A stretch of DNA of 64,000 nt from Gordius sp. MW1 (Eukaryota > Nematomorpha > Gordioida > Gordea > Gordiidae), in assembly GCA_964036665.1 (NCBI GenBank), contig OZ038526.1:6448001-6512000 (forward strand), written 5' to 3'. The notes below the pieces were generated by a model. It saw nothing but the letters and a program-made list of their open reading frames with translations, did not search any database and was not told the DNA's origin. Positions 56,935-64,000 of the stretch are shown one piece after another; position 1 is the stretch's first letter, and each line of letters starts with the position of its first letter. A program made the position numbers and the translations under genes.

Positions 56935-58222
56935 CTCGGGCCTTCGGCCCTCGTGGGAAGGGGAAGAGGGGAATGGGAATAGGGAAAGGGAAGGGGGCAA
57001 GGGAAGGGGGAACTCTTCTATACTCCGTATAAACGTAGCATATTTGCTAAGCAATTTATGGGCGAGAAAGGTGGGAAGGGGCGAGAATGCCTATAGGGGG
57101 GTATTAAATGCAAAATAATTAGTTAATTAGTTATAGGCCCTTGTAGGAAAGGGCATAGGGTAATTATCAATGTTAACCAATTTAAAAACGAAAAAAAAAA
57201 ATCGATTTATTTGGCCAATGGTCATTTTTTCCATTGGTCAGTAGCCTGCGGACGATCAAAAAGTCATATTATCAATGGTATTAACAAGAACAAAATATTA
57301 ATTTAATTTAAAAAAAATAAAAATTTTGCCCTCTCCGGGATTCGAACCCACATCAGTAGAGGCATAGGCCTTTTGTAGGGGCACAGGGACCCATATCAGT
57401 AGAGGCAAAGGCCCTTGTAGGGGAGGGCATAGGGTAATTATCAATGTTAACCAATTCAAAACGGAAAAAAAAAGTTCGATTTATTTGGACAATGGTCATT
57501 TTTTTCATTGGTCAGTAGCCAGCGGACGGCCAAAAAGTCATATCATCAATGTTATTAACAAGAACAATATATTAATTTAATTTAAAAAAAAATAAAAATT
57601 TTGCCCTCTCCGGGATTCGAACCCACATCAATAAAGGCATTTGTTCAAACCCCACCGATATTATTAAAAAAATACACAATAATGGAATGGATTGAATATA
57701 CAATATATAATATTAAGCTTGAGCCTTTAGCTAAAACAGGAGAGATCAATGATAAGAAGTCGAAAGGATTTCTAAAAGAAGTTTATTTCATAATTATAAA
57801 TAAAAATATAGAGTATAACACGGTTCATGCATATAATAATATCAAAAATAAACATATAAATTTTTTTTCAATGAGCTGGTTTTACGGATCACCACACATT
57901 CCATTGCCTTGACGGATTTTGTGCATACCATGCTGGTTTTAAAATAGTAGAAGTTTTTATGTTATTTATATAGATAATGAAATAATACCATAAATTGCAT
58001 AGCAATTAAAAGTTGTGTTTTATGTTTAGAAAATCAATATATTTCATCGGTCAGTAGCCAGCGGACGGTCAAAAAGTCATATCATCAATAGTATTAACAA
58101 GAACAAAATATTAATTTAATTTAAAAAAAAAATCATTAAAAAACAGTGAAGGGTAATGGACAACGGACAACGGACAATTAAAAATCAAAAACGAGCCCAT
58201 AAATTGCATAGCAATTAATACC
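56935..58222 (+). mobile_element. Partial copy of the fold-back element
   Basis: Starts with the fold-back terminus CTCGGGCCTTCGGCCCTCGT and follows the left arm: TTTATGGGCGAGAAAGGTGG, GGCCAATGGTCATTTTTT units at about 57212 and 57490, and B-box-like GGGATTCGAACCC at about 57338 and 57613. The pair ACCATGCTGG and CAGTAGCCAGCGGACGG follows, and the copy ends near CCCATAAATTGCATAGCAAT at 58198-58217. The inverted partner arm is absent. A frame at 57601-57912 lies in its interior and has no motif. Confidence 0.8.
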
Positions 58223-58312
58223 AACTACAAACATTTTTTAGTGGATGGATCTTAAATTTAGATTTTATAAAGCGTTAAGTCAAATATAAGCTGGATTTTC
58301 AGGCGAGTTAGG

Positions 58313-58462
58313 TTAATTGGAAAAATTGCTTAGCATGACTTTATTGAGATTGTTTAAAGTGTTGCTTAAAATATGATCATATTTGTAACATAAAACGCTA
58401 TAATGTTGCAGGAGGCTATATAGCTTGAGATGTTCCCGCTCATTTTTTAGAACCTTCCAGAT
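58313..58462 (-). other. Coding-like frame beside a MITE, unrecognised
   Basis: Minus-strand codons from the MITE boundary to TAA at 58313 read IWKVLKNEREHLKLYSLLQ and on, with balanced composition. It may be an exon cut off by the MITE at 58463-58625. No family recognised. Confidence 0.25.
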
Positions 58463-58625
58463 CATGGGCATAGCCAGGGGGGGAGCAGGCCCCCTCCCTA
58501 AATAAAAACATGTTTTCAATACAAAAATCTTTAAAAATTAATGTTTTGCCCCCCCCCCGCCCCCTAATTTAACTTAAAACCTGTTCGCCCCCCCCCCCCT
58601 AATTCAAATCCTGGCTACGCCCATG
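58463..58625. mobile_element. CATGGGC-type MITE
   Basis: Begins CATGGGCATAGCCAGG and ends CCTGGCTACGCCCATG, with C runs inside. The flanking octamers TTCCAGAT and TTAACGGG do not match. Confidence 0.85.
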
Positions 58626-58637
58626 TTAACGGGTCTA

Positions 58638-58883
58638 CTAATACTGCATTAAATAATATAATATATATAGTGCAGTTGAAACGCTCACAATGGTCGCGCT
58701 TGCATTGTGTTTTACCCTGGTAGTAGCATACATCTCGCCTCGCCCCATTCCCATCAAGCATAATGCGCACATGCTAATTAATAACCCGGTCAAAAGCACT
58801 GCCAGATTAAAGCAGCTTAATTGCTGGTTGAGTGCGATATAAACTAACCTGGCATTGAGCAGAGTGGCTTGAAACAAACCTAG
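58638..58883 (-). CDS. Candidate exon of a small membrane protein
   Basis: Minus strand, after the acceptor CGTTACTAG at about 58884, a frame of about 79 codons ends at TAG. It holds one clear hydrophobic segment (NLAVLLTGLLISMCALCLM), a short polar loop and a second hydrophobic stretch (ATIVSVSTALYILYYLM). The layout loosely recalls DRAM and TMEM150 membrane proteins, but no diagnostic motif is present. An alternative donor at AGG|GTAAAA would end the exon before the second stretch. The nearby MITE may have cut the gene. Confidence 0.3.
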   Translation of the reverse strand, partial: LGLFQATLLNARLVYIALNQQLSCFNLAVLLTGLLISMCALCLMGMGRGEMYATTRVKHNASATIVSVSTALYILYYLMQY

Positions 58884-59821
58884 TAACGAGCAGTTCGGAC
58901 AGTTTTAGTAAATTGGGCATTGCCGGGCGGAATCTTAAAAGGGTTTGGGCGGGCCCTGGCGGGCAATTTTATTATCAAATCATGATAAGTTCCCGCAGAA
59001 AAATTTAGACAAATATGATCAATGCCGAAGATATTCTGTGTATAGAATGTGGAACGTTATAATAAATAGTCATTTGATTTTTCATTTGTTCAGCAATTGT
59101 CATTTTGAGATTTCACCTGTAGTAGGAGCATTACCTTTGATTTGTTAATATTGTCAATTCATTCCATCCATGTCTTAATATCCTTTTTTGAATAAGCTTC
59201 TAATCTCTTGAGTATGGTAAAACTACGACAATTGATGCATGTAGTGTTGGGAAAACGTGTGTTCATTTGCCAAAAATTTAATTCAAAAATAAAAGGTGTA
59301 ATAGGCTTTAAGGTATTTAGAAGTGTCGTCTTTTATCCGACTATAAATATTTCCAATTAATTTTTTATTTAAATAATTTTTTTTTGAGTTTTTCTCAAGG
59401 GAGGGGGAGGGGAAGGGCTTGCCTACGCCAATGATTTATATCATTGTTAATAATTATAGGTGAGACCTCTACACCATTGGGCAAATTCAGGGTATCATCT
59501 AGAGATTTTTAATCAGATAGCTTAAAATTTTTAGTATATATAAGATAGGATAGATTAACATAAATGATTTTTATATCGATAGTTGTAGCTGTCATAGTCC
59601 CTATAAATATTCATAAATATATTAAATATTCTAATAGACAAGGAATAAGTACAGACAAACAACATATTTTATTATAACCAAAAAATGGAATGAGTATTTT
59701 TCGCTATGAATTCGTGTTTATATACACTTAGAGGCTATTAAAATGAATAACATCGGTAAATTGTATGGTATTCAATTATCTAAAATTCAATGTCTGATGT
59801 GTATTCAAAGTATAATGAGGG
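58884..59821. other. Intergenic DNA with a GGGCGGG fragment
   Basis: GGGCATTGCCGGGCGGAATC and GGGCGGGCCCTGGCGGGC at 58915-58970 resemble the inside of the hAT MITE at 59830-60815. The rest is AT-rich with no supported gene. Confidence 0.45.
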
Positions 59822-60823
59822 GTGTGAATCAGAGGTCAGATTTGTTTGGAATTTTCTGCCCGAACCTGGCCCGATTAAATTTTTTTACTTCATTGCCCGC
59901 CCGGGCCCGCCCGAATCGTTAAAGCTGCCCGAATTGCCCGGTCCGAAACATTAAATTTGCCCGTTAATCCCGAATTTATGCAATCCCAAACAGAGGTTAT
60001 ATCTGTTAAAATTTTTCTGTCCGAACCCGGCTCGGTCCAAATTTTTAAACAAATTGCCCGCCTGAACCTTTCTAGGTGTCCGCTCGGCCATGCCCGAACC
60101 ATTAGAGCTGCCCCGCCCAATTAATTAAATTTACCCGTTAGACCCAAATTTATGCAATCCCAAAATCTTTCAACCACTATTATACAATGGTCACACAATT
60201 TTAAAAGATATTAATTGCTAAAGCATTTAGGTTAATAAAAAATTATTTCAATTAGTAATACTTACTTTGTTGTGTAATATAGTGGAGAAATTATTTATTT
60301 GAAGCAAAAAAGGAATGGTTGTGAACTAATTATGTATTATAAAAAAAGTAATAGCGTAGATAAGGGAATATAAATGACAAAAGAAATGGGGCAAAAATAG
60401 AATGATATGGAAATTAATTAGAAATTCTAAACAATTGATAGCGTAGATTAGGGAATAAAAAAGGCGAATATTAAATTTTATTTGTTAAAAAATTATGGCA
60501 TGATTCCTTTTATTTAAGTTTAGACCGCACACATGTGTATTGCGAACAATAAAATGGCTACATTTATATAAATATTTCCATCCTTTCCAAAAACGTAGCT
60601 AAGAAATGGAGTCGGACAAAGATTTAACTTGGGGGGGGGCAGCATTCCCGATATACAATCTAATAACAAAGTAAGATAATATGATTTTAATTTAACTATG
60701 CCCGAATTGCCCGAATCTTATCAACGTGCCCGCCCGGGCCCACCCAAAAATTAAAATTTAAGACAGTTGGCCCGCCAGGCCCACAGTGGGCCGGGCCGGG
60801 CAAATCTGGTCTCTGGTGTGAAT
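59822..60823. mobile_element. 986-bp hAT-type element with 8-bp duplication
   Basis: The element spans 59830-60815. The left end CAGAGGTCAGATTTG and right end CAAATCTGGTCTCTG are inverted repeats with one mismatch, starting with the CAGAG typical of many hAT elements. GTGTGAAT lies on both sides (59822-59829 and 60816-60823). Repeated GCCCG blocks lie inside each end. There is no transposase frame; the 76-codon minus-strand frame is translated repeat. Confidence 0.9.
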
Positions 60824-61462
60824 AGAGAAATACCATATATTTAAATTGTATAATAAGGGATATTCACAAAAGTACCATATAATATTCTAATCGTGTAATT
60901 AGAGATGTGAATAAAGTGGCACTATATAGGCAATGCTAAATTAGGTTTGGATATGCATATTTTTTATCTATATATGCACAGGTAACAACTTAGAAAAAAA
61001 TTATAATATTTATAACAATTGAAATATATATGAAATTAATTACTATACTGAACATAATCGCTAAGTTAGCCAATTACGAGCAATGGGGGGGATCTGGCGA
61101 TTTTACGAATGCACAATCATTATCGGAAATATTATAATAGTGGGGTATAAGCTCTTTTTCGATAATTTAAATAGAATTGAATGTGAATATTAACTTTTCA
61201 GGTGTTTACAAGTTTCTTAAAATCTTTATGCAACTACACGACAATAATTTTAAGCATTAAATTTATTAAATAATCAAAAAAAAATTCAAATTTTGGCCAA
61301 GTGGAGGGATTTCTCCGTCCCCCTCCCCTTTTCTACAAGCTTGTTTGGGAGTTATACAAATTATAAAATTTTTCGTTTGGATAAAATCGGTACTAAATTG
61401 CCTGCCCTTAGCTGTCGCCTTCTCCACGCGAATCCTCGCAATCGAAAATAGTTTTTAAAGGC
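60824..61462. other. Upstream region of the QSOX gene
   Basis: AT-rich. The last 100 bp before the QSOX start rise slightly in GC and probably hold the 5' UTR. No promoter motif assigned. Confidence 0.4.
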
Positions 61463-62034
61463 ATGCCAAATTATTTGTTGTATATTTTGTCGTTTGTTTG
61501 CATTTCTATTATAACCTGCCAGGAATCTCCGTCTCTTTATTATAATGACGAAACAGTTGTTGATATTACATTGGATAATTATAAACATGTTCTTTACAAC
61601 CAAAACAATGTTTGGATTGTAAAATTTTATCTTCATTGGTGTGGCCATTGCAGAACCTATTCCAAACTTTGGAAGGAATTCGGGAAAGATGTACAAAGTA
61701 TTGTAGATTTATTACTATGATTATATAAATCATAGGCTGGAATAAATTTTTAAAAGTTGGTGCTGTAAATTGTGGAGATCGCAAAAATGATTATTTATGC
61801 AACAAATACAATCTTATTAAGTATCCCCAATTATTGGTAACCTGTTTTTGATTTTGCTAAATTATTTTGTTAGTTATTTCCACCTTATTCAGAAAGTACA
61901 ACAAGATTTACTGAGATCCCATTAATGTATGATCTGCAAGAACTCAAGGATTATACACTCAAACAACTAGCCTTTATATCATCATTGCCAGTTTCTAGAG
62001 ACTGGCCTAATCTTTTGCCTTTTAGAGGTGACAG
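61463..62034 (+). CDS. QSOX: Quiescin sulfhydryl oxidase, first three exons
   Basis: Exons 61463-61697, 61736-61836 and 61874-62034 join in frame (phases 1, 0) and the third ends in phase 2. The ATG starts a signal peptide (PNYLLYILSFVCISII). Next comes a thioredoxin domain with the active site WCGHC in KFYLHWCGHCRTYSKLWKEF. Then SWNKFLKVGAVNCGDRKND matches the W-x(n)-NCxDxxN block of QSOX, followed by KYPQLL and LFPPYSES. QSOX enzymes make disulfide bonds in secretory proteins, passing electrons from thioredoxin Cys pairs to an FAD-bound Erv domain and oxygen. The Erv part and later exons are not seen and would lie downstream or beyond the window. The first intron is only 38 bp. A thioredoxin-like protein of another family, such as ERdj5, is less likely. 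Confidence 0.8.
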
Positions 62035-62712
62035 GTATATTATTCTTTGAAATTTTACTTTATTGGTTTTTTTTAAGTATTCTTGCCAAAGGCTTAAGAT
62101 ATAAATGCAATAATTAGATTTTTATTGATTAGTACTAAGTTTTAAAAAAAATATAGCTGCAAATTTTTTTAATGTAGGTGGGTATTTGTAGCAAATTACA
62201 ATAATAAGTCCCTTATAATTTTTGAAATTTTTGGCATGTATCACCTGTATCATGACCTATTTTAAATGTTAAATTTAACATCCTACAAATTTGTACCAAT
62301 TTATATAAATTACTTTGGCTTCAGTATATTTTAGGCAATAAATAGCATGTATGAGATTAATTTTAGACAAGTGGTTCCCAATTTTTTTTAGCCATTGCTA
62401 TCTTAATGATAAATAAATATAGTATCACCCCCCCCCCCCTTTATGAATCAATAAAAGTAGATCTTTTGGCTAGTAAATTTATTTTATATAATATTGTAGC
62501 TTATAAAAAAATATCAGGCACTTTTAATGCCTTAATAGTATAGAAAAATTTTTTGTTGCCGGGTTAAGCTTTGGTTGAGGTTAAATATTAGCAAATTTTC
62601 ACTTAAAATTTTCTTGATGCCCAATTTATACCTTGCTAAGTCCCATACAGTTGGGGAAATCTTATTTTCTTCATATTTGTTTTTAATACTATCAATCTTA
62701 CTCAATCGACAT
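62035..62712. other. Probable QSOX intron
   Basis: AT-rich. A C run at 62430 is without element ends. No exon in the required phase was recognised. Confidence 0.45.
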
Positions 62713-63130
62713 CAGAGACCAGAAATGCTTGTCCCACTGCCCAAACTTGCCCACCCGGCTCACGGGCCGGGCAACTGTCGTAAATTTCAACTTTTAGGCG
62801 GGCCCGGGCGGGCACCATAACAAGTTTCGGGCAATTCGGGCTCAATGTTGTTTTTAAAAGAATGTATTATTTTGTTTTTGCATATAATTTGTCACTTTTT
62901 AATTTAATTTTTTAATGTTTGTTAATCCTAGTTTTCATCCCTAAAAAAATTAAAAATTAAGATAAATTTATTAAAAATATTATTATATTAGTGCAAAAAT
63001 TTTTAAAACACGCCATTTCGGGCGGGCAGTTTGGGCATTGCCGGGTGAACACATAAAAGGGTTCGGGCGGGCAGATCAAAAATAGGATGGGGCTGGGTTC
63101 GGGCAGAAAATTTTCAAAATCTTACATTAT
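62713..63130. mobile_element. hAT MITE related to 59830-60815, right end decayed
   Basis: Starts CAGAGACCAGAAATGCTTG and contains GGGCGGGCCCGGGCGGGCA-type blocks. The right side has GGGTTCGGGCAGAAAATTTT, the inverse of AATTTTCTGCCCGAAC near the left end of the element at 59830, and stops near CAAAATCTTAC. The last bases of the right terminus and the target duplication are not recognisable. It lies downstream of QSOX exon 3. Confidence 0.65.
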
Positions 63131-63451
63131 GGATCCCCAAAATAAAATTGACAATCATTCTGCGTTTTTGAGTGTTACAACAAAATGTCCTAAAACCTTT
63201 ATAATAAAGTTTTGATGCGAGGCATCCCGATAATCCCTAATCCCCTTTAACGAAAGTCAAAACATTTTAACAATCAGGCTATGATGAAAAACTTGATTCT
63301 TGACTTCTAAAATTTATTAAACTAGGGATCAGGCTCTTATTTTTAGGCATGGCTTGTGCATTATTTGATTAATATATCTATCTAGTTAAAATTATTTGCA
63401 CCAACATAATAATTTTGCTTATAAAATGATCGTTACAACTTGGGTAATTTT
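63131..63451. other. AT-rich DNA, nothing recognised
   Basis: No exon or repeat end seen. Confidence 0.45.
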
Positions 63452-63552
63452 CATGGGCGTAGCCAGGTTTTGGATTGGGGGGGGGGAATTTCAAAAGTTC
63501 AATCGGGGGGGGGGGGGTCAAAACATATATTTTTTGAAATTGGCTACGTTAA
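63452..63552 (+). repeat. CATGGGCGTAGCC-type MITE, truncated
   Basis: Begins CATGGGCGTAGCCAGG, has two G runs, and ends near TTGGCTACG without the final CCCATG. Confidence 0.7.
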
Positions 63553-63741
63553 ACTTTAGTTGCTTTTAAAGTTTTAAAATGTAAAGTGTACGAATTTATT
63601 TTAGTTTTTAGTGCGTTTTTAATATGACTGAATTGATTTAATTTTGAAGCAACTTTTTATTTACGTAATACATGCCCACCTAAGAACAATGGGTTTTGTA
63701 ACCTAAGGGCCAACATTTAATGATGTAATTTGTTTTTAGTA

Positions 63742-63984
63742 TATTACACCACCTTCTTATGCGATGCTATATCACTTTGTTCTAGTTTTGATCCTGAATT
63801 AGTCATCCGTTTTTTAAAGCAAAACGAACAACTTTTCGCGAAAAATTTACGACTACCACGTCATTCCCAATATTATTGGGCTCAAGGCGTTGCTCTAATG
63901 CTTGCTGCCTATGATTTCTCAACAACTTTTATCGGAATTAGTTGGTGTTGCTTCAGTAAATTGCGAAAAATCTGTGTTTTTTAA
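63742..63984 (+). CDS. Candidate exon at the window edge
   Basis: After the acceptor TTTGTTTTTAG a frame of about 70 codons is open, with balanced composition (DAISLCSSFDPELVIRFL, then NEQLFAKNLRLPRHSQYYW). Further on a neighbouring frame reads LLSELVGVASVNCEKSVFFN, which looks like a thioredoxin-fold strand with its Cys. The two readings are one base apart, so either a short intron or a frame shift lies near 63910-63930. The acceptor needs a phase-1 partner while QSOX exon 3 ends in phase 2, so an exon is missing if both belong to one gene. I do not recognise the first part; it may continue the upstream gene or belong to another thioredoxin-like gene. Confidence 0.45.
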   Translation, partial: YYTTFLCDAISLCSSFDPELVIRFLKQNEQLFAKNLRLPRHSQYYWAQGVALMLAAYDFSTTFIGISWCCFSKLRKICVF

Positions 63985-64000
63985 TTGATAATTTTTAACT

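Overview
This looks like AT-rich nuclear DNA of an invertebrate animal. Coding sequence is split by spliceosomal introns, one of them only 38 bp. Three gene families are recognisable by motif: an HMG20A/HMG20B-like HMG-box protein, a quiescin sulfhydryl oxidase (QSOX) and the C-terminal part of a disco-interacting protein 2 (DIP2). Most of the window is transposable-element debris. I cannot name the phylum; TTAGGG-like motifs inside repeats do not settle it.

Layout. 1-11.7 kb: AT-rich intergenic DNA with small inverted-repeat elements (MITEs) and a few unrecognised candidate exons near 3.1-4.5 kb. 11743-17633: one large fold-back element with long, internally tandem inverted arms; a partial third arm lies at 56935-58222. 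17879-19815: a decayed hAT transposon. 20-32 kb: gene-poor, many MITEs. 32.3-33.6 kb: a LINE relic broken by other insertions. 34022-36019 (+): a phase-consistent six-exon gene of unknown function. 37044-40963 (-): the HMG20-like gene, convergent with it. 42050-43791: a short LTR retrotransposon with both LTRs, followed by two same-strand RTE-like LINEs (43798-46531 and about 46945-49962). 50.4-53.2 kb: a hAT C-terminal relic, a broken DDE-like transposase gene and a polypurine tract with an LTR start. 54778-55367 (-): two exons of a DIP2-like gene, one split by a MITE. 61463 onwards (+): the start of the QSOX gene.

The commonest repeat is a hAT-type MITE with terminal inverted repeat CATGGGCGTAGCCA and internal runs of G or C. 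Six copies have exact 8-bp target duplications outside simple repeats, so the family was recently active. One such copy sits inside a conserved DIP2 coding exon and brings in a stop codon. That is the strongest biological finding. No canonical tRNA, rRNA or CRISPR array was found.
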